From: Fratercula arctica
Lineage: Eukaryota; Chordata; Aves; Charadriiformes; Alcidae
DNA: 64,000 nucleotides
Assembly: GCA_947846985.1 (NCBI GenBank)
Contig: CANTUZ010000002.1
Location: 53,834,885-53,898,884 of the forward strand
Direction: 5' to 3'
The notes below the pieces were generated by a model, which made no database searches, was not told the DNA's origin, and worked only from the letters and a program-made list of their open reading frames with translations. The position numbers were made by a program, and so were the translations under genes. This document shows positions 13,257-26,500 of the stretch, in pieces; position 1 is the stretch's first letter, and each line of letters starts with the position of its first letter.

Positions 13257-16200
13257 AACTGTCATATCTTATCGTGAGAGAGGAAAACCCAGTCATTTCA
13301 ATTCAATTTCAAAAAGACAGACATGTTTTAATATCTAACTTTATAGCATTCAAGTGGTACTTTCAATCAACAGTTAAACTTCATTATTATGTTTCATACA
13401 GTGCAAACGAATATGGCATAGACTAAATGAATCTAATATGACTGCATCAGCTTTCACTCTAGTAGACAGAGAGCCCATTAGTGTATTCTTTGTGACAGTC
13501 CTCATTGAGAAAAGCCAGAGATTTTTCAGGAGCTTATAAACATCCTAGATAGAACCTCAAAAATTATTGAGAGGTTTTGAAGTCATGGCCCTACAGAAAC
13601 ATAAACCATGTAGATATACCAATAGCATATTGCCATAGCCATGAGACAGACATATAAAATAGCACAAGATTTAAATCTTCTAAAATTTCAAAACAGATCA
13701 TCTCCTTCTAACGACAGAATATATCGTGGCCCTGCTATGCTATCTGTCATAAAAATATGTCATATCCAATAACAAGCACAATGAGAACACGAAGCAGGAA
13801 ATATTTCTGAAGTGTAAACATAAACTGAAGTTATCTTCAGCTTTTGATGATGATTCACTGTATATATTTCCAAGGAGGCCTTGTGATATAATAATAAACA
13901 GGCTGGCTAGTTTAGAAACTCACATTCTTAAACTCTGCAGAGCCCACTTCCCGGCTTAACCCATATATAATTAACTTCAATCAAGCATATTTTTCCTCTA
14001 GGTGGCTGCAGAGCATTTAAAAAGTTGCTGGCTCCAGATGGAATATGAAAGAAAGAGAGCACAGGAAAGAGCAGATAGGAAACCGCTACTTAGAAAACAG
14101 CTTTCCTCCTCATCTTGCTCCCTTTACAAACCAAGAGTCAAATCTCATTTCAGCAAATGAGAGCACGCTACCCTTCCAGCCTGTCACATGCCCGCTGTGC
14201 AATTCATCTCAGAGGTCTCCCTGTTTGCTCTTAATCAAAGATAACCGCTAAAAATAGGACTTGCAAGAAGTGACGTAAGAGCCAGCTTACCTGAATTGAA
14301 ACGTTTAAAAAAACACTCTGTTTCTGGTTTTATGGCTTCCTGTGTGGTCCTGGCCCAGACCCATACAAAGACATAAGCATATAAAGTTTGATTTAGGCAG
14401 AATTCAAACTCCCAAATGCAAAAGTACGGTCTTGGCTTGGTTGTCCTGACCCCAGCAAGGCTGACCTTTTCTCACTGGACACTTAGTTCCTGCCTTTACA
14501 TTTCCTCAGGCACCTCTGCTTTTGCTCTGCATGTTCTCAAGACCACGTGGGCATTGGCGGGCATAAGCCCAACTGGCATCCCGACAGTGAGGTCCTCCTG
14601 CCCACTGAGGAAGCCTATCTTAAAACAGCAGCAGCGCTCCTGTGGTCCCATTCAAGATTCAATAGACCAGAAGGAGAAGGTGAGCATAACTGTTTGATAG
14701 TGATACGGGACTCAGACAGGTGACAAAGACCTGGCTTCTGGTCAGTTTGACTTTGCCTGCTACTTCATACGCAGAAAGCTTCGGATAAGAGATGCTCTGC
14801 GTACTACCACAGTTCTTTAACCTTCCTGAGTGCAAGATGTCAATTCCAAAACACCATACAGAGCCTTAAAAAAAACAGTGGAGGAAATGCTGTCTCCAGT
14901 TAAATTGATGAGGATTTTCCTACTGACAACACAGGAGCCAAGACTCAGAACTGTCATCAGCCTTTTTTTTGCAGTTCTGTACTTCAAGGCTTTGAAGGAT
15001 CCAGACACTTTCAGGACACAGCTGAACATTAAATTCAAGCTTCCTGAATTAAAATGCTATGAACTAAAATTTCCTGTACTAGACATAAGTAACTCCACAA
15101 CATATCAGCCTGGCCTGGGAGCCAGAGGAAGCCACATGGATGTTATGGTCAGACTGACCTAATTCTGGGTGAGGTGGGATGAGATGATACAAGCAGACAG
15201 AGCCAAGGTTTGTTATCCTTCATGACAAACTTACCTTTCAGTATGTTGGTCTGGGCACGGTCATTTACTTGGCTAAATACAATGACAGCTCTGATGTAAA
15301 TCAACAGTCTTTAAAGAGAAATGCTGGCCATGAGCATAAGCAAACCCTCCCTGTCACAGAACGGTCACCATCATGGGTTATTTTCCTGCTCATCTGTGGG
15401 TGATGTCCAGTGGCAGAGATGCTAAGATAAATTCTGGGCTTCGTCTTGCATACAAAATCCTAAACATCTGAATTTGACTTTGCCTCTTTTTGTTGTCTAG
15501 GTAGAGACTCTACAGAGCAGACCAGTGCCCAGTGTTAGCCACCTTGAGTGCGCTGTCTGATGGAGGCACAAAGCAGTTCATTCACTCTCCATCACTTTTC
15601 ACTCCATAAAATCTTCCCTGGCCTCCTCACAGAAGCAGCGGAGAGATCTCAGAGCTGTACCACTTTGTTATGAAGCTTGCTGTCAAACTTGGCAGTGGCT
15701 GCAAGCTACTTTAAACCTTTCTCACCAGAGAAGTTTGCGGGTAGAAGTTGTCAGCGCTGAGTGTGCCTTTCAGTCTTCGGGAAGAGGGAGGCGGCACAGC
15801 TGCGGCAAAGCAACCCATATAGCACATCTCCTGAAGAAGCCCAGCTGACAGGAGAGGGAAATCCCAGGAGGCAATATGGAAGGAAAAACTGTTGCTGGAG
15901 GTTACGCAGGATTCATAGTTCATGTTCTCCATGGGTCCTTGGGAACCACAATGTTTACAGTCCATACCGCTGGGAGGCCACTGATTTCTTCCCTTTGAGG
16001 TGAGCATGTGCCACCCGCTCTGTAGTTTTTCTGCTCCCATGGATCTTTCCACAGGTGGGGAGCCCGAGGGCCCATATGAAAGCATGAGCAGATTAGCTCT
16101 GTCAAAACAAAGATCCTGTTTTCATGCCAGTAAGGAAAAAAAGGAGGGAGCAGGGAAAGCATGAAATAGAGTGTATGATATATAGAAGGAAAATTGTTTT

Positions 16201-16662
16201 TTAATAGAATCTTTTCAAAGTTTTCCATTAAACTTTAGTCACTTGTAGAGCAAGTTTTGGAATGCAACTCCCTCATCCCCTTAGGATGGTCTGCATTTTA
16301 TTACATTAGTAAGGAAGCCCAGCCTATTCCTAGCAGAGCTACTGTATGAAACTTTTCAAGCTCAAGCCAAAGTGTCAGAAGTAAATGCCCCTCCTGATTG
16401 ATTTTCAGCCACTATTCTGGGGCGAGTGATTTAATGCAATTTCTATCATGTGCAAAAGAAACTTTTGTTACCAAGCAATAGTAAATCACAAATGATCACA
16501 TGATAATAAATGAGATTATATGCATCCAAATGTTACCCATATGATGACTATATTTTAGCTGAGATACCTAACCCAAATGAGCAAAGGAATATATCAGAAG
16601 AGGGGAGGAGGTATTGGTCATGAATCAGGGGAGATGAACTGAGTAATGAAAGAACATTAAAA

Positions 16663-16725
16663 GCTCCTCCTTCCTTCCCTTCCTCCCTCCCTCTTTCCTC
16701 CCTTCCTTCCCTGCTCCCTCTCCCA
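16663..16725. repeat. Pyrimidine-rich (CTTCC/CCCT)n tract
   Basis: A stretch of about 60 bases made almost only of C and T, with repeating CTTCC and CCCT units. On the minus strand, the transcribed sense, it is purine-only, so it could form triplex-type structure. Confidence 0.9.
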
Positions 16726-18270
16726 TTTCAGTGATGCAGGGCACACGAATGTTAGAAATAGCTGCACTGAAAGAAGAGGAATAACTGCAGTACCAGAAGC
16801 CCAGGAGAAGAAAAGATGGGGATCTGGACGAGAGGCAGTATCATAAGTCTGTCCACTTGGAACAGGCAATGGCAGGGAAGTAACGTGGAGTAATCCTGTT
16901 ACACGTAACTGCAGCAATTCTTACAGTTCAGACACATTAGGGGGGCAGAATGAAAGCTCTGCTGACCAAGATGAACCCAGAGAAAGGATGAGACACTTCA
17001 GTATGATCACTGGAGCATAAAGAAACTTGTGTGTATCTGCATAAGCCATATCAGTTCTGTGTATAAAAAGTAGCTATGCTCTCCAGGGATGCCATTTAGA
17101 AGATTTCATAAGCTCTGGCAAATTGTTACACACTAAAACACCAGGGGAAATGACCAAGTCTTTAAGATGCAATTCACAATGTAGCCCGAGTCTAGTCTTC
17201 TCAAGGTGCCTCCATTCAGATCTAACTTTCCTAGGTAAAGACTGAGCCTTCTGCTTTGATTTGTTGTGAATTCTGCAGGAAGTGCTACAGAAAGTGATGT
17301 GATTTCTCCTTCTCTCTGAAGTTATTTGTCTGGATGCAGTGAGCTTTGAGCCTCTGCTTTCTCAAAATCTGTCCCAGAGGTATGTGGCCATATCTGGGCT
17401 GCAAGACAGTGGCTCTTGAACGTGCTGTGAAGAGAGATCTAATCTTGAAAATACTTCAGAAGAAACACTCCAGCATATTGTACCAAATGTTCTCTGTCTT
17501 TGTGTGAATCTTGTAAATAAGATCTATGTTAACCAGAACTGGTAACGTCCTCCTGTACTTTACTCTTTCTTTGTGTGTGCAGACAGATTTGCTCCTTTTC
17601 TACTCCTAGGTCAGTAATGCAATAGGCTATGTGTTGCTCTTCAATTAGTAAGGCAAGTCTTGTTTACTGAGTTGCCCTTCTATTGCACTGGATATCTTGC
17701 CATTTGCTGCTATTACAGCAAAACAAGAGGAACGTAAATTTTAACATTTGTTCTCTCATCAAATAGATTTATGAAATCAAATAGCACATGTATGGAGATC
17801 TGTGCATGCCCATCACACTCTACATGGATGTCAGCTGCAGTCAGGCCTTGCCTCTCTCCACTAGAATAGCACCATACATGCAGAAATTAGAATTTCATCT
17901 TATCTTGAAATCTTCTCAGAGAGATTATATTGTTGTGAAGGGCAAGTCAAGCAGTTCTTAGAGATCCCTTTATGTAACAGTAGCAGCAGCCATGGAAAGA
18001 AAGAATCAAGAGGCAATGAAGTTCTTGATCCCATCTGGGCAAAGAGTACAAAGGGAATCATCATGTCTGCATGAAGAGAGTGGTGGTGATGGAGTACTAA
18101 CAGAAGAGGCAGAATCCCCAGAGTCAAACACTGTGGGAATGAGTAAAAGCCACAGAAGGAAATGGAGGCTAAAGAGAAAGGCCCACAGTAAATATCTGCA
18201 GATGCTGTCGTTTGCAATGGGGGCTGAACCAACAAGGAGTAGTCACACACTCACATAGCACCTACTAGCC

Positions 18271-18312
18271 TTAAAAAAAAAGAAAAAAGAAAAGAAAAGA
18301 AAAAAAAAAAAA
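18271..18312. repeat. A-rich (AAAAG)n tract
   Basis: Runs of A4-A13 separated by single G, over about 42 bases. In the transcript this is a U-rich tract. Confidence 0.9.
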
Positions 18313-18509
18313 CCCCAGCCTCACCGGTGGAGGAATATTCTTTTCAAGATCAAAAGTCAAGCAGCAATAAAATCCGTGTCAAAAAACATAGGCGGAGGAG
18401 GTTGTGCATGCTCACTCGTGAACATCTGCACTAAGAAGCCACTTAAGTAACCATGCAACAGCATGGAAGAAACATCTGCAGTGTGTAGACCACCAGCTGT
18501 GCAGTAATA

Positions 18510-18625
18510 ATACTTTGAATATCCAGAGTGCCTTTCATCTGAATACTGCAAAGCATTTTCCAAACAAATTAAGCTTCACAACACCACTGTGAGCTTCTTA
18601 TTTAATGGTAGGATTATTTCATCCT
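18510..18625 (-). repeat. MIR/L2-like relic
   Basis: The phrase AAGCATTTTCCAAACAAATT followed by AAGCTTCACAACACCACTGT and GAGCTTCTTATTTAATGGTA resembles the MIR/L2 tail text in which unit counts, hundreds of bases back, read AAAGCGCTTTACAAAC then CCTCACAACACCCCTGTGAG. Orientation is uncertain. Confidence 0.45.
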
Positions 18626-19477
18626 GCACCAAAACGCCATTGCCGCCAGAATGAAAAGTAACACCTGTTTATCATCTCACAGAAATGTTGTACAATTTTC
18701 ATGACGGGAAGTGACAAAAAGGCGGTAGTTAAGTGCAGGAAGACTTGAGGTGGTCAGAATTAAATGTTTAGAAATGAAACTCAGAAAAACCGAGTATTAC
18801 CCCCCCTTCACATTTTATGCAAACCGTCACATTAATTTTTATGCCCCCATGCTGTTACTCTTTGGTCTTTATTTCACATTGGGAAGAGAGAACTTCCTCA
18901 CATATATACTTGTAGGGGTGTCTACAGATGTGCTCAGAAGTACAGAAAAATACCTTTCTTGGTTGTGTACGCTCAATAAAATGTATTGCTGTGCATTGCA
19001 AATAGCTTTCCTTTGTACTCCTTCAGATCTGTTTTTATAAGGCATCCTGATGATTATACTACAGCACTGCCTTCCAAGGCAGCATGCCATCTAGTAAGTC
19101 CTAAAACAACCTTCTTGCTGTGTGCACTTTCAGCCCCCCGGGGTACTCCATGTAAGCAGCATTCTGACCTGACCCTGCTGAGTTGGTGAGACCCGACTGT
19201 ATGTTTCTCAAGAGCAAGGAGAAAGGCTGGAGAACATGACACTTGAAGATAGGAAATATTACAGACACCCCATTATGATTTCCCCTCTCTGCTTCTTAAG
19301 ACACCCAATTATCAACCCCATTGAAATGTTAGCGGAGGAAGCAGTTTGATGAGGAGGCCATAGCAGCAAAGCAGGCTGGTGCTGTATCAAATGAAGCTCA
19401 GTACTGCAGAACAATGTATAATACTGTATGGGACAGACTGTCCTGAACACTGCAAAGCTAGACAAACACATCTTTAA

Positions 19478-19560
19478 AACTTAAACTTTTTGAGGGCAGC
19501 AATGAGATTCTGATCTGTGCTTGACACTAGCACCCTAGGATCCTAGCCTATGAATAAGGC
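19478..19560 (+). repeat. L2/MIR-like 3' tail relic
   Basis: AAACTTTTTGAGGGCAGCAA, then GATCTGTGCTTGACACTAGC, ACCCTAGGATCCTAGCCTAT, recalls the ancient tail TAAGCTCTTTGAGGGCAGGG ... CAGCGCCTAGCACAATGGGG. About 80 bp, diverged. Confidence 0.5.
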
Positions 19561-22500
19561 TTTTTGATGTTACGGTTAAATAAAAGAGTAGCTAGGACTT
19601 GGAAATGACTAAATGTATTTCTAAGAAATTGTTAAGCGTGTTTGGATATGAAGCAAGTAGCTCTAGCTTTGGCTAAGGAGTATATTTTAAGCATTTTTAC
19701 ATTCACCACCTCTGAGCTGGTCCCAACTGGGCATGCGGTGGTTAACCTCAGGCCAACCTCTCCCTTCTCCCGAAAAGCTGGTTCCACGGCCTGGCTTGAG
19801 AAAAGAAGACTCTTTCATAGTTAAGATTTTCCAGAAACACTTGGTGTTGGTATAACTCTGTCCCTGTTGAAGCCCAGGGTAAAATTCTGTTTGTCTGTGA
19901 TGCCAGGTATGGTTGGCCAGCACCAGCTGCTTTTGACGTCTCATGCTACATGACCAGTTCTGAAAAAGTTCTCTCATATTCACATACTGACTTTTCTCCA
20001 GAAAGAGCTGTTTCTTTTCTCCATGGATGCAACGAAACGCATGTGCCAAGTTGCTCACTATCCCGCCAGGACTGACTACTTCATTTCAAATAAACCATAA
20101 AATGGCATAAATTACTTGGGGAGAATAAAATGTTCCCTTTCAGTATATAAGTTCATTATTTTTTCTCCTGTATGCTGGTTTTGTCCATTTGTTTCATATA
20201 GGATTGTCCTTAGCTGTATTTCAAAAGAGTGAATAGGAGGATTAAGTCTTAAAAAAAAAAAAAGATATCATTTTCAGTTCTATCACACGTAGGATAAGCA
20301 GTTCATCTACTTTTTGGTATATGATCTCAAGGTGCCCACACAGTCTGACCCATTTAGAAGAACAGTACTAAAGTGTGAGGGACTTTGAAAGGTTTCTGTC
20401 CATAGGAGTATCAACGTTTGTTACCAACATCTACTTCCATTTTGGTTTTCCGAGACCATAACATTTGAATTGTATTTTGTATTTCAGTTCGGATAAACCT
20501 CAGAGCTCAGAGGGTAACAAAGCTGAGACCTAACCCGTACTCCAGCTCCAACTTGCCACTTGAAATGATAGCATTGCATTGTTTCCACAGGACAAGGACA
20601 AGAACCGAAATCTCCAACTCCAGATCCGACATCTGTTCCAATTTAGTAACAAACTAAACTCATTCTCCATTCCCCATACGCATATCCGCACATACGCACA
20701 ATGGAACACTCAATTTTAAGGACATTTGCCTCTGGATCTGGATCCATGTTGGGCCACTTCTAGTTTCCAGACACAACCATAAATCAGCCCAGTTTCACGA
20801 GAAAGAGCGGAGATTCACAGAAAGCCCCAGGCAAGGATCTCTACCCAACTTTCCTAGCCCCACATCTGGCTCTGCAGTAACACATTATATTTGTTTTCAG
20901 CATTGGAATAATATCACATATGATCGCAGCCTCACCAGTGACAATTTATGAGATTGTTCCCCCTAACCCTCCTACATCTAGCCCTTCACAGAGCTTGTGT
21001 CTATCTTCAAAAATCACAAGAAAACCATGTCTTTTCCCAAGTCTGCTTTGAACCCCTGACGTTCAAAGCGGAAAATGAAATAGGGTAGCAAGAAGAACAA
21101 GAAGAGCTGTGAAGGACAGGAAGGTGGAGCCTCTGTTCTGGGGACATTGGAGCCCATAAGCCTGCCTGACTGTGTGGCCGGACTCAGTCCCTTGCTGCCC
21201 AGCTGCGGAGCACCTTGGCCCTGCAGCACCAAGGAACTGGTGTCAAAGCATCTTCCAGCTAGACAGCCCGTCAGTTGGTTTGGGAGGCTCGTCAGGGAGC
21301 TGTGGTGGTCTCATAGTTAACTAACCTCAGGCCTCGACTCAATGCTTTTGTGGTGATGCCAGATAAAGGAGTCCTCCCTGCCCCCCTCTTGCCTCAGCTG
21401 CCCCTACCCACCTCAGAAAGTGCTCTTCTCCCTTCTCTTTACATTTGAATAGAATCCAAAAGTTGAGGAAATTCGAAATACATTGCTGACGTGCTCCGAA
21501 GACCGCAAACTGCAAGGCAGAGAGGGACCTGGTCACCCACAAACACGTTGCTGTTTTGCACTATGAACTCCATGAGGGTAATAGCCAACCTACCACTTGG
21601 TAGTTTTTATGCCAATCAGAAGTTGCAATGATAGTAAGCAGCCCTGAATGCCTGAGATCAGCAGGTAAGCCTCAGGAGCATTTCATTTTCCCATGGTCTG
21701 TTTTCATACCTCATTTCACGCACAAGTACATGGGAAATTTGGAGCCTCGAAAGTGAATGCACAGCGTAAGCCAATGCGCTGCAAAAAAATATTTACAGAC
21801 GCAAAGCATAACTACATTCATGTGCTGATACTGTAAATACTTTTAAAGTCAAAGTAGCTTGAAATGCCATTTTTCCCTGTATGTTTCCTGCTAAGCTTGT
21901 GCAGCTTGTATACTTTTTAACTTGTGAAAAATCCTAAATTTTGTATTTACGAAACACTGGCAGAGTGAGAGCCCTGGCATTAAAATCTCCTACTTAACAA
22001 TAAATGAGGTGAAGCAATGTATTTCCAGAGTATTGACAATGATCCTGCTGGACAGGTGGGGAAAGACTCCAGCATCTTTACACAGCTTCTGCTGAGGATA
22101 CCACTTTGCTGATAATTATTTATGCAAATGTCTAATAACAGAGGGAAGTCACCATCTCATTTATTGCAACTTGCATACTGCTCACTGAATGCAAACAGCT
22201 TTCAGCCCCAGGCTTGATTCAAACCAGAGGCAGTTGTTAAAGATGGTCAGATCTCACATCTGTGGGGACAGAAGAGAGCAATGATGCCAAGTCTTAAGAT
22301 TGTTCTTTGCAAGTTCAAGGCAACGGGCAGATCCAATCAAGGAACCTCTACCTTCCCCTTAGGGATCCATTCATGGGGAGGCATGGGAATGGTGACAGTT
22401 TGGGAAGCGATCTGTCCCACATAAGACGCAAGTCAGGTCTTCAGCAGGGCGAGAATGGCAGAGCTGGCTCTGATCCCATCTGCCGTCCTGCCCATCACTC

Positions 22501-23504
22501 TGCTTCACCGCTATCGAGCCGACGCCTCAGACCGTCTCTGCATGGTAGGCAGAGCCTCCCTCTCATTTGTTATTTTTACTTCCAGTGCATTCCTGAGGAT
22601 GAACAAAATGTACGGATCACACCCTGTGACCACAGAGTGATATATGAATTGTGTTTCTGGGATACACATGCTTCCTAGGGCTTCCTCTGATGCTGCCTGG
22701 AGCACTGCAGACACGTGCTATGTAGCTTTTCCAAATATCAGTCCTCCACAAGGGCAAGTGTAGCGCACAGTCTGCTGCATCTGACTTCCAAAAGCAGTGG
22801 GGAATATGCGCAGAGGTGGAAGATGCCCCTGCCTCATTACTATTATCATGTTACTTGTCCAGTATTTACCAGATTTTCTAGACATACGCCCTCCTGGCCC
22901 AAGGTCTTGGCTGCGTCATTTCAGATTAATCAGGCCTGAGCTATCCATGTCAAAAATGGGGTCATGGGGGGTGACAATCAAAATGGAGAGTTTGTCTTGA
23001 CAACAGAAGAAACAAGTGCTGTCCCATACTCTAATCTGAAATAGAACAGCAGTAGTTTTCCAGCAACTTTGTGAAAAATCTGTTAAACTGACTAGACTCC
23101 ATCAGTCATGATGACAATCCCAGCACATATTTTCTTTTTCCTGTTTTCTGTGCAATAAAATGACCCAGAGATGTTTTTCCGTTCATGAAACAAATAGGGA
23201 AATGTCAGGTTAAAGGCTGAAAAGAAGAACTTGGCTAGGAGCAACGCTTCTTTACTGTTACAATTGTTCATAACTATTGTTAATACTATTGTATTACCAA
23301 ACGAAATAGCTCTATTGTTTTATGCAGCAGAAGTTGCAGGCCCTATGATTCATTACATGCAGTTGCACAGCACTCTAGGGTAGGCTTAAACACACACTTC
23401 TCTATTAATCCTGAATAGACATGTGAACCTGTATGTGCAATTTCCTGGGGTGGCCTCGCACAAATCATCTCACCTGCAGTGAGATAGACAAAAACTGTGC
23501 CATT

Positions 23505-23575
23505 AAGGTCTGACCCTGAGCTGATGTAAAGTGGAGGAGAGCTACAGAAATTGCCATGCCACAGGCTTGTACTGA
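23505..23575. repeat. Fragment of an old sauropsid repeat
   Basis: GGTCTGACCCTGAGCTGATG followed by TAAAGTGGAGGAGAGCTACA resembles the widespread decayed phrase CTGATCCTGCGCTGATGTAAAT ... GTAGCTCCATTGAAGTCAAT. Similarity by eye only. Confidence 0.35.
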
Positions 23576-26500
23576 GAGCATCCCCTGGAGCCAGTAATAA
23601 CCAGCAATATGTGGTCCTAGTTCTCTGCACGTACTGCACCGCAAAGGGACAATCCCTGTGGAGACATCCATTTACACAGCAACAGTCAAAATAAATTTCT
23701 CCATTTAGATATCCCATTTGCATTGTCAGTCGCAGTCATGGTCTTATCTCCAGGGAACTTCCAACCGCTTCATGTTCTGGTTGGAGTGCAAATTCCTACG
23801 ACATGAAGCAAGCACCTCTGGCCTCTGGAGCAGCCCTTTTCCCAGAAACCTACATAGGAAAACCCATGGCACTCTAAAAGACCACATGGCAGAACTGAAC
23901 CTTTCCATTCTAAATCCACTTTTATTGCTGTTTCCAACCATCATGGGAATCACACAGCATGAGAGTCAGAAAATGGAGAGACCAGAGATCAGCTAAGTGG
24001 CAAATACCTTTTGCTTGGGAATTGCAGATCAAGTATCCAGCTGCTCCCCGCAGCACTGGACTTTCTCCCTAGCTCATAGGGACTCTGAAATCTGGTGCTA
24101 ACCTCACCACTCCAGTCACCAAAGTGAAAAAGGTGCCAAATCTAACATCTACAGCCTGCCTCTCCAACTTCTCTTCCATAAAACACAGCCCCCAGCAACG
24201 CTGCCATAAGCTCAAAGGAGACCATTGACATTAGTAAAGCTGTTGGGTTCACTGGAGACCTCAACCCAGCAGAGCAAGTCCCTCCACAAGTACACTTCTG
24301 CTCTTTGCCCACTAATTGGGCAATGAAGACAAAGTGAAAACCCCAGTTCTGAGCCAATGGATGAGCTGCCAGGAAATTTCAAATTGCTCCAAGCATGATG
24401 GCCAACGGAAACCATCACGTAAAGTTCAGAAGAAGGTCACTGCTTCAAAATCTCTTTCTAAAGGGATATTCTGTTATGGTTTTTCTTTTGCAAGCATACA
24501 TCCATAGAGCTAGAGTACCAGAGAGACACAGAGAAGAAGGGTGGATGTCTAAAAGAGATCCAAAATAAATTTTAAAGTACTTTTTGTCTGGGTGGTTCAG
24601 GCGTATGTTTTAAGTCTTTGGTGCAATGTGTGCATCTCCAAAACTCTGCACTGATGGGTATGGAAGTGGTTTAAATGGCCGCCCACGTTCTGCAGAGCTG
24701 ATAACTCACCTGCACCATATGGTCAGTGGAGTTGCACAGACTCTACAGTAGCACCTGACAACCATTTGTCTCTGAATTCGGAGATTTTATCTTGCATACT
24801 CACATATTAAAACTTTGAATGAGGTATCCCGGGGCTGGCTCATATATGACACAGGGCAAAGTTGGGACCAAGCCACACACCCACCATTTACCCAGCTCCA
24901 AATCATTAGCCAGCTCCTGAAGGTGTCAAAAAAATGTTATGCTTACTAAAAAACTTTGGAGATTCAAAATGAAAGCCCTTGGCTACCTGAAGAAAAGGGA
25001 TTACTTCCTTGTAATGCGACTCTGGTCTTCTCCTGCATTTAACTGGACTACAGCTGAGTATATCATCACAGTGCTTGCAGGTTTTCTATTTAGTGTCATA
25101 ATAACACAGAGAAATATTACATTAAAGTCAGTACTGTTCTTCTTTATCAAGACTGGATCACCTGTGTATTAAACAAGGAAAAAAAACCCACAACAACCAA
25201 AAAGCTCTGGAGCTTCTGCCAAAAGCTATGTGCTCTGATTTAACTAAGGTCCTCTAGGAGCTCTGCACACGCTAAGACAACAAATTGAAGGTATTTTGTC
25301 TTGTGCAATTTGGATATAGACTTAGTTTTTTTCAGAAGTAAAATAGAAACTTGACACCAGTTCAGTCCCAGGTGTTTTCCTCTCTTTTCCTGTTGTGTTT
25401 CATGTCAGCTTTCCGTATTTGAAGGCTATCACACATGGAAACCCATCTCTTATAACAACCCACAATCATTTATGTGACTCTCCAGATCAAGCCCACATAA
25501 GAACCGTGTGGAATCACGATGAGGGAAAGCAGGTTCAGAGATGATCCAAACAACCATCATGGCTACACTGCTGAGAGAGCTAATCCCTGCGGGTGTAAAT
25601 ACATAATATGCTAACTGGCTGCTAAAGAGTTCTTGCTGCGCTGTCAAAATATTTGCCAATAATCTCTTGTGTAGTCCCTGGTAGGGATCACTTCTCATGA
25701 GATGATCATTTGAAGCTTCTCTAAAATACAGAGCAAAAACATGCCACTAAGTGTTTTCAGAAAAATCAACTCCCAGTGGAAACCCAGGAGGACAGAGCAA
25801 CAGATCTTCTCTCCCTCACGCCCACCACATGTGCACCTCCAACGTGGAGTCCTCTGATAAAGAATTAAATGACTTGTGGGTAGGAAATGACAAAGGGCAA
25901 TTAAAATTATATTAAACTTTCTCATGGCTTTTCTCTGGTGTTTTCTGCAACACAAATGTCAGGCAATTAATTTATTTACTGTCCACAGATGCAACAACAA
26001 CCACAATTGCTTCCCGAGGAACATTCAGTACAGCAACACTGCAGGTCCCTCTCTGCCACCACAGCATTTTTCCACAGCATCTACTGGGGACTGCCACCGC
26101 TGAGAATGACACGAGGAGCCCTGCCTGAGCTCAGAGAGCCAGGCCAGCTTAGAGCTGGGAAACCTATGCCATCTGCTAGAAAGAGACCAAGGGAGACATC
26201 ACGCAACCATGGGCTACAGTGCACGCTAAGGGCAAAACTCTTGCTTCTCCATTTAAATTGGTATTAAACTCATGCCATGCCACTCTTCTCGACTTAAAAA
26301 TATTACCAGTGAAAGGAGAAGCCGGTTAACAAGATTAGCCATAGAGGTGTTTCCATACACTGAACTACGTGACTGTGTCCTTATATGCATGCATAAAAAC
26401 TCACACAAGGGTTTTCACTGAAGCCCATCAGCAACTTTTCACCCAAGCAGCTGCCTATTGCTGCAGACAAAACCCTTTATCACGTCATAGTCTGGCCCAC

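Noticed and set aside
22307..22678. 123-codon plus-strand open frame
   Set aside because: No family similarity, several overlapping frames, and a location deep in an intron.
23343..23723. 126-codon minus-strand open frame with many cysteines
   Set aside because: It covers a decayed sauropsid repeat (23505-23575), has no recognisable domain, and overlaps another open frame on the same strand.
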